Assembly: GCA_026122225.1 (NCBI GenBank) | Contig: JANEZZ010002203.1 | Location: 1 to 64,000 of the forward strand | Source: Heloderma charlesbogerti | Taxonomy: Eukaryota > Chordata > Lepidosauria > Squamata > Helodermatidae | DNA: 64,000 nt | Direction of reading: 5' to 3' | Shown: positions 34,438-45,350 of the stretch, one piece after another | Numbering within the stretch: position 1 is the first letter of the stretch | Layout: each line of letters opens with the position of its first letter | Notes under the pieces: model-generated | Told to the model about the DNA's origin: nothing | Seen by the model: only the letters and a program-made list of their open reading frames with translations | The model's database searches: none | Program-made: the position numbers and the translations under genes

Positions 34438-35638
34438 CGAAAGTCACTTACCTTTTAACGAAATGTGATTCGAGGTGGGGGGGAGGTGCGCTGTCACTCC
34501 CCCCCGAATCCTGGCTGGCCGGGTCCGCAAATGGCGGCAGCCATAGCCGCCGCCGTTTGCGTCCCTGCAGTCAGCCATGATAGGCTACGTAAATGTTTAC
34601 GTAGCCTATCACGGCTGAGTAAAAAAACAACAACAACCCATGCGTATGCAAATGGCGGTGCCCATGGGCCCCACCATTTGCGTATGTGTGGTTTGTTTTT
34701 GTTTTTTTTACTCAGCCGTGATAGGCTACATAAACATTTACGTAGCCTATCACAGTATTTTTTTTAAAATCTAGCCGTGATAGGATACGTAAATGTTTAC
34801 GTAGCCTATCACTTTTTTTGGTGTTTTGTTTTTTTTTTACTGGAAATGGCGGCAGCGGCAGCTGGTCAGAAGACCGGCCGCTGCAACCGCCGCCGTCACC
34901 TCCGAACCGCCGCCAAACCGCCGCCAGAGCCGCCGCCGCCAGGAATATTCGCCCAAGATTCGTCCCTGCAGTCAGCCGTGATAGGCTACATAAATGTTTA
35001 CATAGCCTATCACGGCTGAGTGGGAAAAAAAAAACCATGCATACGCAAATGGCGGCGCCCATGGGCGCCGCCATTTGCGTTCCTTATTTTGGCACGTGTA
35101 GTCTACGTAAACATTTACGTACTATGGCAAAAATAAGGGGAACGCTATTTGCGTTCCCCTTATTTTTGCCGTAGTCTACGTAAATGTTTACGTAGTCTAC
35201 ATGTGCCAAAATATGGAACACAAATGCCAGCGCCCATGGGCACCACCATTTGCGTATGTGTGGTTTGGTTTTGGTTTTTTTACTCAGCCGTGGTAGGCTA
35301 CATAAACATTTACGTAGCCTATCATGGTATTTTTTTTTAAATCTAGCCATGATAGGATACGTAAATGTTTACGTAGCCTATCACGTTTTTTTGGTGTTTT
35401 TTTTTTTATTGGAAATGGTGGCGGTGGCAGGTGGTCGGAAGACCGGCCGCTGCAGCCACCACCACCAAACCGCTGCCGAACCGCCGCCGGAGCCACCGCC
35501 TCCAGGGACATTCACACAAGGTAAGTCCCGTCCCGGGGTGGGGCGGGGGGCAGACCGTTTTGCCACCGATATTGGGGGGCCGAATGCGCTGGCGTTCGGC
35601 CTCCCCAAGATTCGTGGCGAAATTCTCTGACATCCCTA
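34438..35638 (+). mobile_element. E4: largest hairpin-array hAT-like element, 1,201 bp
   Basis: Left tip TAGGGATGTACGAAAGTC (X), right tip TCTCTGACATCCCTA (Y). Palindrome centres near 34592, 34737, 34794, 34996, 35112, 35184, 35308 and 35367: the richest copy. A block of about 285 bp (34690-34975) is repeated at 35255-35520, including the T-rich spacer, two hairpins and the GC-rich Y exon-like block, so the element contains an internal tandem duplication. Outward donors at 34446-34453 (minus) and 35518-35526 (plus). Flanks GTTCTCAC and GCCTAAAG do not match, which suggests rearrangement or flank decay. Confidence 0.88.
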
Positions 35639-35980
35639 GCCTAAAGACGGCCTGAGGAGCAGCCTTTCCCTTTGCCTCTGGTCTGGCCACCTCCTGCTGT
35701 GAGGTACCTTCTGGGCAAAGTGAAGGTGCAGGGCTGTTCACAAGCAGGTTGGAAAGGCCATGAGGGCTCTTCAGGAAAAGGAAAGAGAGCAAAGGTGTGC
35801 ATAGGTCTTATAGCAGAGGGCTGTGTCTTTCAGGGATTTTAGAGAGCTCTTAGGAAAGGAGCCCATTTCAAGGCAAGCTGGGAGAAGTCCACCCATCTCT
35901 AATTGTATCTGTGTTTATTTCATGACTCCATAATCCCATGGTCCAGGTGGACTCTGTGAGCAGCAGTGAGCTTTTGAGGA
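35639..35980. other. Unannotated sequence
   Basis: No gene or repeat recognised between E4 and the CR1 fragment. Confidence 0.4.
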
Positions 35981-35983
35981 AAA

Positions 35984-36650
35984 CTAAGAACATAAGAGGT
36001 GCCCTGCTGGATCAAGGGTCCATGTAGCCCGACATTTTGTTCAACATTTCCTATGGGAAACCCACAAGTAGGACCTGAGTGCAATAGCATCCTCCTACTC
36101 ATGTTCTCCAGTGACTCTGATACTGGAGGTAGCATATAGCCATCAGGACTAGTATCCATTGATAGCCTTATTCTCCATGAATTTGTCCAATCCACTTTTA
36201 AAGACATCTAAATTGGTGGCCATCATTATATCTTGTGGTAATGAAATCCATAGTTTAACTATGTGCTGTGTGAAGAAGTACTTTTATCTGTCCTGAAGCT
36301 CCGACCAATCAGCTTCATGGGATGATCCCAGATTCTAGTATTATGAGAAAGGGAGAAAAATGTCACCCTATCCACTTTCACCACACCATGCATCATTTTG
36401 TACACCTCTGTCATGTCTCCCCTTATTTGTCTTTTCTCTAAGCTAAACAGTCCCAGACGTTGTACCTTTCCCTGACAGGGAAGTTGCTCCAGCCCCTTGA
36501 TCATTTTAGCTGCCCCTTTCTGCCCTTTTTTCAACTCTACAACATCCTTTTTTAGGTGACCAGGACTGTACACAGTATTCCATGTGTGGTCGCACCATAG
36601 ATTTGTATAAGGGGAGTATGAGCTTGGCAGTTTTACTTTCGATTCTCAGG
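35984..36650 (-). mobile_element. CR1 LINE 3' fragment (minus), AACATAAGA-ended subfamily
   Basis: Starts AAGAACATAAGAGGTGCCCT, the reversed 3' end of the same CR1 subfamily as CR1 A. Minus-strand frame 36573-36259 reads AAKMIKGLEQLPCQGKVQRL, LFSLEKRQIRGDMTEVYKMM and MKLIGRSFRTDKS, the CR1 C-terminus. Upstream, 36691-36506 gives YKSMVRPHMEYCVQSWSP. It is 5'-truncated close to 36650. Confidence 0.9.
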
Positions 36651-36725
36651 AGAATTCCCAGAGCAATTGCTGAATAAATACAGATTGGCAAGATATATGT
36701 TATGTATAAAACACCCCCTACACAC

Positions 36726-37574
36726 TAGGGATGTACGAACGTCACTTACCTTTTCGCAGATGTGATTCGCGGTGGGGAAGGAGTCGCTCCGTCCCTCCCC
36801 CCGGAATCCTCGACGGGAGGGGAGGCGATCCATTCCTCCCCCCCCCGGAATCCTGCCTGGCTGGCTCTGCTCCGCAGCGGCTCCGCAGAGCAGGCGTCCG
36901 GGGCCGTCCGCAGCCGGAGTTCTGGCCATGGACTGGCTGGTGCGGACACAAATGGCAGCCGCTATAGCTGCCGTGATAGGCTACGTAAGTATTTACATAG
37001 CCTATCACAGCAGGCAAAAAACAACAACTACAGCATACACAAATGGCGGCGGCTACGGCGGCCGCCATTTGCATTCCCTATTTTTCGCCATTTTAGCCTA
37101 CGTAAATATTTACGTAGGCTATTACAGTGGGGAAAAAAGGGGAACACAAATATCGCCCACTACGCTATTTGCGTTCCCCTTTTTTTTTGCCGCAATAGCC
37201 TACGTAAATATTTACGTAGGCTAAAATGGCAAAAAATAGGGAACACAAATGGCGGCCGCCGTAGCCGCTGCCATTTGCGTATGCTGTTGTTGTTGTTTTT
37301 TTGCTTGCCGTGATAGGCTACGTAAATACTTATGTAGCCTATCATGGCAAACAGGAGACGCAAATGGCGGCTGTGGCAGCCGGTCGAAAGACCAGCCACC
37401 GCCGGAGCTGCTGCCGGAGCCGCCGACGCCAGAACATCCGCCCCAGGTAAGCTTCGCCAGGGGGGAATCTGCGGGGGGTGGGGGGGCAGGCCATTCCGCC
37501 ACGGATTTTGGGGGGCTGAATGCCAGTGCATTCGGCCTCACTGAAATCCGTGGCGGAATTCTCTGCCATCCCTA
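36726..37574 (+). mobile_element. E5: hairpin-array hAT-like element, 849 bp, perfect 8-bp TSD
   Basis: Left tip TAGGGATGTACGAACGTC, right tip TCTCTGCCATCCCTA, flanked by identical CTACACAC (36718-36725, 37575-37582). From about 36970 to 37345 the whole interior is one palindrome centred near 37155, itself made of hairpins centred near 36988, 37060, 37107, 37209 and 37327. YY1-like CAAATGGCGGC/GCCGCCATTTG pairs lie at 37040-37075 and 37246-37276. Outward donors at 36744-36751 (minus) and 37444-37452 (plus). No transposase. Confidence 0.92.
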
Positions 37575-37661
37575 CTACACACACACTTTGTAAGTAGCAA
37601 CCTATTTTTAAAATGTGATGGTCCAGAGCTGCAGTTGTTATATGACTAACAAAGTGGAGGG

Positions 37662-37925
37662 AGCAATCCTATGGTTACTAGACACCGACTAGAGGCCCAT
37701 AGGATTTTTCGGTTTGGGAACCGAGGTTGGAGCCAAGGCTCCAAATGCGGTTCCCAGAACCCGCACTCCCTGCCCCCTTGTAGCTGGTGCGGTTCTCTCC
37801 ATGCCAGCTATGTCTCCATGCTCAGAAACGGAGCACAGAGATGGAGAAAATGGGGTGGTCCCAGGGGTGAGGAGGAGAGGAGACCACGGAAGCCACATTG
37901 CACCATGCGGCCTCCTTCCCTCCCC
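37662..37925. repeat. Left part of a GCAATCCTATGG-ended element split by L2
   Basis: Starts GGGAGCAATCCTATGG, similar to the 5561 element, and its inverted partner end (CCATAGGATTGCGCCC) lies at 41430-41446 after the L2-like LINE. I infer that the LINE inserted into this element. The junctions are not sharply defined. Confidence 0.45.
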
Positions 37926-37960
37926 TAAGCCATGGCTAGACAGCCAAACTGGGCCATCCC

Positions 37961-38563
37961 ATGAAGGGCAGTCTGGGGATTCTGCTCGTGTACCTCCCAC
38001 TCCACTGCACAACTGGCTCCCTGGCCAAGGTGCCTGAGGTGGTCTCTGATGTGCATATGCAGTCCCCTAACTTATTGGTGTTGGGGGACTTCAATGTACA
38101 TTCAGAGGCCATCCTCACGGGGGCACCTTGGGACTTCATGGAGACCATGGCCTCTTGGGAGCTGCACCCTATTCCAACTGGGCCCACCCATGTAGCTGGT
38201 TATGGACTAGACCTTGTGTTTGTTTCTGGGGAAGTGGGGAGTGATCTGGAAGTTGGGGGTATATCCACCACCCCCTTGTCATGGTCAGATCACTATCTGG
38301 TGACGTTGGACTTCTCGGTTCCACAACCCCTCTGCAGGGGTGGAGGACCCATTAAAATGGTCCGCCCCAGGCATCTTATGGATTCGAATGGATTCCTGAA
38401 CACGCTTGGGAATTATCTGGAGCATGCAAATGGCCACTCAGTCAAGACCCCGGTGGGTGGCTGGAATGCCGCAATCACTGGGACATTAGATCGGGTGGCT
38501 CTGAAACGCCCTCTCCCCCTGAACAAGGTTCGAACTGCACTATGGTTCAATCCGCAGTTATGA
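37961..38563 (+). pseudogene. L2-like endonuclease domain remnant
   Basis: A 200-residue open frame with LLVLGDFNVHSEA near residues 45-57, PTHVAGYGLDLVFV near 94-107 and SWSDHYLVTLDF near 129-140. These are the GDFN, D-x-V and SDH blocks of the apurinic-type LINE endonuclease that nicks target DNA. The N-terminal catalytic blocks are not in this frame, so the domain is truncated. A stop at 38561 precedes the next segment, which continues at QEVRQLERRWWKSR. Confidence 0.85.
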
Positions 38564-38651
38564 GCTCTGAAACAGGAGGTGAGACAGCTAGAGCGCCGTT
38601 GGTGGAAGTCTCGCTCCGAAGATGATCAGACATGGGCTAGAGCTGTCTCTT

Positions 38652-39508
38652 TAGGGATATACAAATCCCTTACCTTGTTCTGGTGGTGGAGTCTGCTGGA
38701 AGGGGGCAGGCGCTCCGTCCCTCCCCCCGGAATCCTCGACGGCCGGCTCTGCTCTGCGGCAACTCCGCAGAGCAGCCAGCCAGGCCAGGGCCGTCCGCAG
38801 CCAGATTTCCAGCCGCGGACTGGCTGGTGCTGGGTAAAAAAAAAAAAAACGGCGTACGCAAATGGCAGTGGCTACGGCGGCCACCATTTGCATTCCTTAT
38901 TTTTGGCTGTCTTAGTCTACGTAAATATTTACGTAGACTAAGACAGCGAAACTGAGGGGGAACACAAATAGCGTAGTGGATGCTATTTGCGTTCCCCCTT
39001 ATTTTCACCGTCTTAGTCTACGTAAATATTTACGTAGACTAAGACAGCGAAAATAAGGGGGAACGCAAATAGCGTCCACTACGCTATTTGCGTTTCCCCT
39101 TATTTTTGCCGTCTTAGTCTATGTAAATATTTACGTAGACTAAGACAACCAAAAATAGGGAACACAAATGGCGGCGGCCATAGCCGCCGCCATTTGCGTA
39201 CGGGTTTTTTTTTTTAACCCAGACATGATAGGCTACGTAAGTCTTTATGTAGCCTATCTCGAATTGGGGGGGGGGAACAGACTGCAAATGGTGGCGGTGG
39301 CGGCCAGTCAGAAGACCAGCCGCCACCTCCGCCGAAGCCTCCGCTGGAGCCGCCGCTGTCCGGAACATCTGCCCCAGGTAAGTCTCGTCCCGGGGGGGAT
39401 CTGCGGGGGGCGGGGGGTGGTAGGCCGTTCCACCACGGAGTTTGGGGGGCTGAATGCACTGACATTCGGCCTCACCGAGATCAGTGGCGGAATTCTCTGA
39501 CATCCCTA
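38652..39508 (+). mobile_element. E6: hairpin-array hAT-like element, 857 bp, inside L2
   Basis: Left tip TAGGGATATACAAATCCC, right tip TCTCTGACATCCCTA. LINE sequence reads on both sides. Palindrome centres near 38927, 38985, 39027, 39080, 39127 and 39242; the sequence TACGTAAATATTTACGTA occurs exactly near 38918 and 39018. Outward donors at 38669-38675 (minus) and 39375-39383 (plus). The flanking 8-mers TGTCTCTT and AGATAAAA do not match, so a small deletion or decay at one side is likely. Confidence 0.88.
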
Positions 39509-39548
39509 AGATAAAATCAATTGGATTAGGAGTGTTATTCCATGCGCT

Positions 39549-40279
39549 GTGGATACAGTTAGTGAGCAAGAGGCGGTCTGTGGCAAAACGGTTTTGTGGG
39601 ATCGGTTCCAGCTTCTTCCTTCTGATGAAGTGGACAAGGTGCTTTCATCTGCAAGGCCGACCACCTGCTTACTTGACGCTTGCCCAATTTGGCTCATTAT
39701 GAGCTGCAGAGAAAGGCTGGGTGAGGGGATCAAGGCGGTGGTGAATGCCTCTCTTGAGGAGGGAGTGATGCCATCAGCTCTCAAGGAGGCAGTGATAAGA
39801 CTGCTTTTTAAAAAAAGCCCTCCTTGGATCCCCATGTTTTGAACAACGTGCGCCCAGTTTTGAATCTGCTATTTTTGAGCAAGGTGATTGAGCGGGTGGT
39901 GGCAATGCAGTTGAAGGCACACTTGGAAGAACCCGATTATCTAGATCCATTTCAATCAGGCTTCAAGCCTGGGCATGGGACAGAAATGGCCTTGGTCGCC
40001 TTGGTGGATGATATGAGGAGGGCTTTGGATAAAGGCAAATGCTCCTTCCTTGTTCTCTTCAACCTCTCAGCGGCTTTTGATACTGTTGACCACGGTATCC
40101 TCCTGGACTGCCTGGAGGGGTTGGGCATTGGAGACCATATTACAGTGGTTCTGGTCCTTCGTCTCTGGCAGGTACCAGAGAGAAATCTCTGGGAGACGAG
40201 ACTTCGGACCCGTGGCTGCTCACCTGTGGGGTGCCACAGGGTTCCATCCTCTACCCGATGCTATTTAACATCTAGGTGA
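39549..40279 (+). pseudogene. L2-like reverse transcriptase, N-terminal and palm remnant
   Basis: Frames 39549-39842 and 39824-40279 give EGVMPSALKEAVIRLLFKK, then NNVRPVLNLLFLSKVIERVV, FQSGFKPGHGTEMALVALVD and AAFDTVDHGILLDCLEGLG, the RT blocks in normal order. The catalytic box follows near 40329 as QYADDT but the next codon is TAG, a premature stop inside the box. There is a frame change near 39835 and another near 40190. Confidence 0.9.
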
Positions 40280-40353
40280 AGCCACTGGGGGCTATCATCA
40301 GGAGGTTTGGGGTGCAGTGTCATCAATACGCGGATGACACGTAGCTCTACCTC

Positions 40354-41175
40354 TTGTTCAAATCTTCACCAAGGTTGGCCATAGAATCCCTGTCCAAATG
40401 TCTGGAGACGGTGAGTGGCTGGATGGGGAGGAATAGGCTGAAGCTGAACCCTGACAAGACCGAGGTACTTTTGGTGGGAGACAAGAGGAGGTTGGGGGAT
40501 GTTGACCTGGTGTTGAATGGGGTATGGCTACCCTTGAAAGACCAGGTTCACAGCCTGGGGGTCATTTTGGACTCCCAGCTGTCCATGGAGGCTCAAGTGT
40601 CAGCCATGAGCCGGAGAGCGCTGTACCAATTCCATCTGATACGGCGGCTGCGCCCCTACCTTCCTGACCATCTGCTCCCATCGGTAGTACATGCCCTGGT
40701 CTCCTCTTCTCTAGACTACTGTAATGCACTCTACGTGGGGTTACCCTTGAAGACGGTTCGGAAGCTGCAGCTGGTGCAGAATGCGGCGGCTCGCCTTTTT
40801 AAAGGCAGCCGCCGGCGAGATCACATCACTCTGGTGCTGAAGGAGTTGCACTGGTTACCAGTTGTTTTCCATGGCAAATTCAAGGTGTTGGTTTTGACCT
40901 TTAAAACCCTATATGGTTCCAGCCCAGCCTATCTCAAGGAGCGCCTCCAGCAGCACCAGACAAGCCGCTTAACAAGATCAGCCTTGGATGGCCTTCTCTC
41001 TGTTCCATCAGTCAGGACAGCTAGGCTGGTGAGGATGAGGGAGAGGGCCTTCTCTGTGGTGGCCCCCACTCTGTGGAACTCCCTCCCTAGGGAATTCCGC
41101 CATGTTCCCTCTTTAATGAGCTTCTGTCACGCATTAAAAATGTGGTTGTTCAGGCAGACATTTGGGGTGGGTTAG
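40354..41175 (+). pseudogene. L2-like reverse transcriptase C-terminus (long open remnant)
   Basis: A 273-residue uninterrupted frame: GWMGRNRLKLNPDKTEVLLV, HSLGVILDSQLSMEAQVSAM, SSLDYCNALYVGLPLK, RKLQLVQNAAARLFKGSRRR, LKELHWLPV, RMRERAFSVVAPTLWNSLP and LKMWLFRQTFG. This is the full C-terminal third of an L2-type protein, ending at its natural stop before the untranslated region. It is the longest frame of real ancestry in the window but is cut off from the catalytic centre by the stop near 40344. Confidence 0.92.
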
Positions 41176-41316
41176 GGTATTTTTGGAAATATGATGTTTT
41201 AATGTAAAATTTTATTGTTTTAAAACTGTTTGTATTGATGTACATCTCCCAGAGTGGCTGGGTGACTGTCCAGAGGGCCGATTAAGACATTTAATAAATA
41301 AAATAAAAATAAATCC

Positions 41317-41446
41317 AGCCCAAAATGCAGAGCAGCTGGAACACGGAGGCGAGGATTGCCTCTGTGCTATGGCCACCCTGCATTGGATACTCACCAGTCT
41401 CTGACTTTGGAGGCTGCCGACTGTCTCCATAGGATTGCGCCCTTAG
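41317..41446. repeat. Right part of the GCAATCCTATGG-ended element
   Basis: Contains TTTGGAGGCTGCCGACTGTC and ends CTCCATAGGATTGCGCCCTT, the inverted form of the 5561 end (GGGCGCCATTCTATG ... GCCAGCCTCCAAA). Lies directly after the LINE tail. Confidence 0.5.
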
Positions 41447-41449
41447 TGG

Positions 41450-44400
41450 TGGCTGATGGAAATGCAGGAAATGCAACCCATTGCCTGGCTGGTGCAACTA
41501 AATAAACTGCAAAGAAATTAAGAACAGTGATCTAGAATCTATCTATATTAGTTACCTGCTTTCTACTTCCTACACAGACAATTTCAGTTGTGCATCAGCT
41601 GGACCTCCTGGTACTTCGAGTTTTTCTCAGAAGAGGTTGATTGATAGACATTGCTAATACTGTCCAAGTGATCAGCCTGGTTTCTTTTCATCTTTTACAC
41701 TCTATGAGGCAATCCGTAATTTGAAGTCTAATATCTTTCTTCTGTTCCCATATGCAGCAGATGGCAGAAGCAACTACTTCCTACTATCTAATTCCTATGT
41801 GTCATTCATTATTAATCAGAAAGGAAATTTAAAAAAATATCTTTCCAACTTCTGATTCAGTTAATCATAGAAATTAGAAGAAAATGACATCACTTCCAAA
41901 GAAATTATACATAAGGGGGTTAAAAACCTAGGAAACATAATGCATAGGAGTCACCCAACTGGTCTATCATACATTGTTCTATCAAATAATAATATTAGTA
42001 TAAGAATAGTAGGAATGGGTGAACCTGTCAGCTTCACTTTTTCCTGCATTCAGTTTTTTATAATCCCAAGTTTCCCCCTGAATACGAAGACATTTGTGAA
42101 TTTCAGTAATTCTTATCTAAATGACCTGAAATAAAATTCTCATCCATCTGCACCAGCCAAATTCAAGATACAGCTATTCTCAGCATAGAGAGGACCATGA
42201 GGTACCTGCCTACCATATAACTGTTAAAGATGAGGAGTGTGGTTGAATATACAGGGATGCAAACCCAGACTTTTAGGAGGAAAGTACTGAAAGCTGTGGG
42301 CTTGGATGGACAAATCTGTCAGTTTTGTTTTCTCCCACATTCATTTTTTTTTAAATCTCAAGTTCTTTCTCTCCCCAAAATCCAGTTAAACATGATATGA
42401 TATAAACAAGCCTTAAACTGAAATATGTTCAGTTTAAACATACATGTTATGTACTGAAATCTAGGCCTTACTTCAAGTAAACATGTTTAGGATTGTATTA
42501 GAAGTCAGTTGAAAATTGGCCAGCAGTAGCCTTAATGTGAAAGCAATTATAATAATACAAGCAATAGTCTTGCACAACAGCAAGCAGGATGGATAGTGGT
42601 TGGGGAACAAATTTGAGCATCAGCATGGCAGAGTGGACTTTAGTAAGTAGATGAATATTTTAAATGGGAATCATGCATAATTATATCACTTCTCCTTATA
42701 TCCTCCGAATATTTAATTTAACAAAGAGTTGAATGTGTATAAATATGTGTGTGGTGCAATTAAAACAAAAACCTACCCTCGCAAAAACTGCGTATCCACT
42801 TTTGCTGATAAATGCCCTGATCATAGAAGGTCACAATTTAGTGATGCTGAAACATCTGCAAAAAGAAAATGGAAGGTTTTGCAGCTCTTTAATTTGCATA
42901 ACACTAGCAGTCTGGTTTTGCTTTTTCTTTGGGCGAGCTGAAGCTTTTACATCTTCAAAACAACATGGGGCAAAATCCAGCCTGACACAAGCATGAAGGC
43001 ATCACCATAGGGGTCAACAGAGTCTTCCTCCCTCCCTCTCCTCCTCAAAGTGTTCCCACAGGCAGGTCTTAGGCACAGTGTATGAGGCATTACCCTCAAT
43101 AGGAGGCCAGTGCATTCCTTGTGCTCCCATCCAGCATTCCATCTCCAACCCAATTCTAGCAGGAAATTTATGCAAACTCAAAACTTGAATTGAATTCCCT
43201 TCCAGATGTGTAATGGCCAGCATGCATGCCAAGTAGGGGGGAAGGAGGGAGAAGGACCCCACTGAGCCCTAAGGCAACCCCTCTGTGCTTTCATGTGGTA
43301 GTAATAGTGCCCTTAGACACTGGGCCTCCTTTTTAAGTGTGTGTGTTGCGTGTGTTTTAATCTCAAACTAAAACTCTTTGTGTTTCCCATGCAGTTGCTA
43401 TGGTTTTATGATGATTTTATTCTCTTCATTAATTCCTCATGAGATCTTCAATAAATCATTATAGTCCAGCAATTCTTCAGGATTGTTTTTTATGATGCTA
43501 TATCCTGGATACCTCCAAAATTGCAGTTGAGATACTTTACATGTTCTAAAAATGTCAAAATGAAATTGCCACTGCTATGTATCTCCAGAGCACTGGTTTT
43601 CACCCAAACTGTCTACTCCAAACACAGGGGTATGACTGCATATGCCACTCAACTGATATCCATTACAAATCTTTTTGTGGCTTCTATTCTTCTATTGAGA
43701 TATTTATTTTAGTTAGGAATTAAGGTTTGCTTTCAAAAATTATTTTGCAGAGTCCAAATTGGCACAGGGGTCTCATTTAAAAGCAACAACTCATTGCATT
43801 GCAGACATAGATTTTTCCCTTAAAAGGAAAGGTCTTGTTCAAGTTTGAAGGCATGAACACAGTCTGAGGATTTGCAGTGCTCCCAGCACCATCATGATGC
43901 ACTGGCAGAAAAAGAGAAGTTGCCAAATGCAATATTTCTAAACTTGATTTCTTTTCATAAATATGAAGGGCTTAAAAAAAATCTTAAGGGGTTCAAGGAG
44001 AGGTGGAAACTGCCATTAGTATCAAGCCCCCAAAACATCTGGCAAAAATATGTTAGTAAATAGCACATTAGCTAACTATTGCCTATGTTTTGTAGGCTTT
44101 GTAGGAAGAATGAACACAAAAATGCACGTGTTGTGTGGGAGGACTGTTCTCAAGCACATCCCTCTCCAAAGGACCTTGCTGACTGTATTATGTATTAAAA
44201 TGCCATAGAATCATAGCTGGGGTCCCTCCCCCCAGCTCCAAATTAAAGAGGCACATAAAACTTTCATGATTTGTTGGCACGCAAGTTATTATTTCCCAAG
44301 AACTAAAGAAACTGACTTAAATGCTTTTGGAATGATGTCACTTTTCACATTTAATTCTTCAGCATTAAAATATGCATATTTCACTTGCTGGAAGTTTGCA

Positions 44401-44710
44401 AATGGCTTTCCTTGGCAGACCTTTTCCACCAGTCCCATGCGCAAAGGCTGGAAGCTCGTATTATCTGACATAAACTGCTGCTGTAAAAAAAAAAAGGTAC
44501 TTGTATGTCACTCCGCCCCCACCCCTCTGTAATACTTCGCATAACTTACCTGGTGTTCTGATGTTACAATATTGTATGTCTCCCTGCCCTTACCAGAGGC
44601 AACCAATGATGTGGAGCGTGGGAAGAAATTCATCAATAACAACATATGAGGGCCTGAACATTACAAAGTAGAGGAGAAGACATGAAGCTTCTGTTCTGAT
44701 GGTAGCCATG
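41450..44710. other. Unannotated unique sequence
   Basis: No gene recognised. A CATAGAATCATAG scrap at about 44207 resembles a CR1 tail. A short AAGTAAACATGTTTAGGATT trace near 42475 resembles a common reptile interspersed repeat end. Confidence 0.45.
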
Positions 44711-44719
44711 GGTTTAGGG

Positions 44720-45007
44720 CTAGGGTGGGCAACACGCAGCCCATGGCCTACATGTGGCCCTGCCCCCCAGTGAACACCCCCCCCCCAATTTGGCAGGAAA
44801 AAATTCAACAAAAAAGGCTTTAAAAATGGTGGCTTTAGCACTAGGGTGTGCTAAAAGGAACAAATTCAGCTTCAGGACAAGTTAAAATTGACCTTTGTGG
44901 AGCATCGTATAGGTTTGCCATTGAACTGGTAAAACAGCTATTTATTTTTTGTGGGTGCCTTGTGGTACGTGGCCCACTGGGGGCAAAAATGGCATTCAGA
45001 CCCCTGG
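44720..45007. mobile_element. hAT-like element, CTAGGGTGGGCAAC tip, 8-bp TSD
   Basis: Left tip CTAGGGTGGGCAACACGC, right tip CATTCAGACCCCTGG, flanked by identical GTTTAGGG (44712-44719 and 45008-45015). Length 288 bp, no coding capacity. The tip agrees with the CAGGGGTGGGCAAC type of hAT MITE. Confidence 0.75.
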
Positions 45008-45071
45008 GTTTAGGGTAGTTTCAGCATAAGACGCTATTTTGGAATGTCCAGTGATGAACATCATGATTGAC

Positions 45072-45185
45072 TCTACATAAAGAGCCAGTGTGAGGTACTG
45101 AGTAAAGTGTTGGACTTCGATCAGGGTTCAAAGTCCACACTTAATTTCTATTAATGGCAAGTGCCTGGGCAGGTATTTTGATGCA
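45072..45185 (+). mobile_element. tRNA-derived SINE head
   Basis: AAAGAGCCAGTGTGAGGTAC, then GTGTTGGACTTCGATCAGGG and TTCAAAGTCC, has the order of a tRNA A-box region and B box in reptile SINEs. It is decayed at conserved box positions and does not fold as a tRNA gene by eye. Confidence 0.6.
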
Positions 45186-45282
45186 AGATACATACCTGCA
45201 CTTTTGGAAATGGGGGTTAGTCTTCTGTTGTGAACAAGTGCATAAACAGAGGTGCACTTCTTGATTTTTATTTCGTAGAATC

Positions 45283-45350
45283 ATATAGTAGAATAGTAGG
45301 GTTGGAAGGGGCCTATAAGACCATCGAGTCCAACCCGCTGCTCAATGCAG
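45283..45350 (-). mobile_element. CR1 3' end (minus), ATTCTATG subfamily
   Basis: AGAATCATATAGTAGAATAG, then GGTTGGAAGGGGCCTATAAG and CAACCCGCTGCTCAATGCAG is the reversed CR1 tail. It is cut off where the next element starts at 45351. Confidence 0.88.

Larger units (their letters stand above)
37926..41313 (+). mobile_element. L2-like LINE (plus), interrupted by E6
   Basis: The most complete LINE here. Endonuclease C-terminal half (37961-38563), RT N-terminus to C-terminus (39549-41175), then a 3' untranslated region with TCTCCCAGAGTGGCTGGG and an AATAAATAAAATAAAAATAA tail ending at about 41313. E6 (38652-39508) interrupts it between endonuclease and RT. Removing E6 leaves about 2.5 kb. All 5826-type minus fragments in the window appear related to it. 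The 5' part of the endonuclease is missing. Confidence 0.88.

Noticed and set aside
34580..35380. Regularly spaced palindromic repeats resembling a CRISPR array or integron attC sites
   Set aside because: Spacers are not unique and not of constant length, the whole block lies between transposon tips, and the DNA is clearly vertebrate.
45072..45185. tRNA gene
   Set aside because: Box sequences are degraded and the context is that of a tRNA-derived SINE; no cloverleaf could be drawn by eye.
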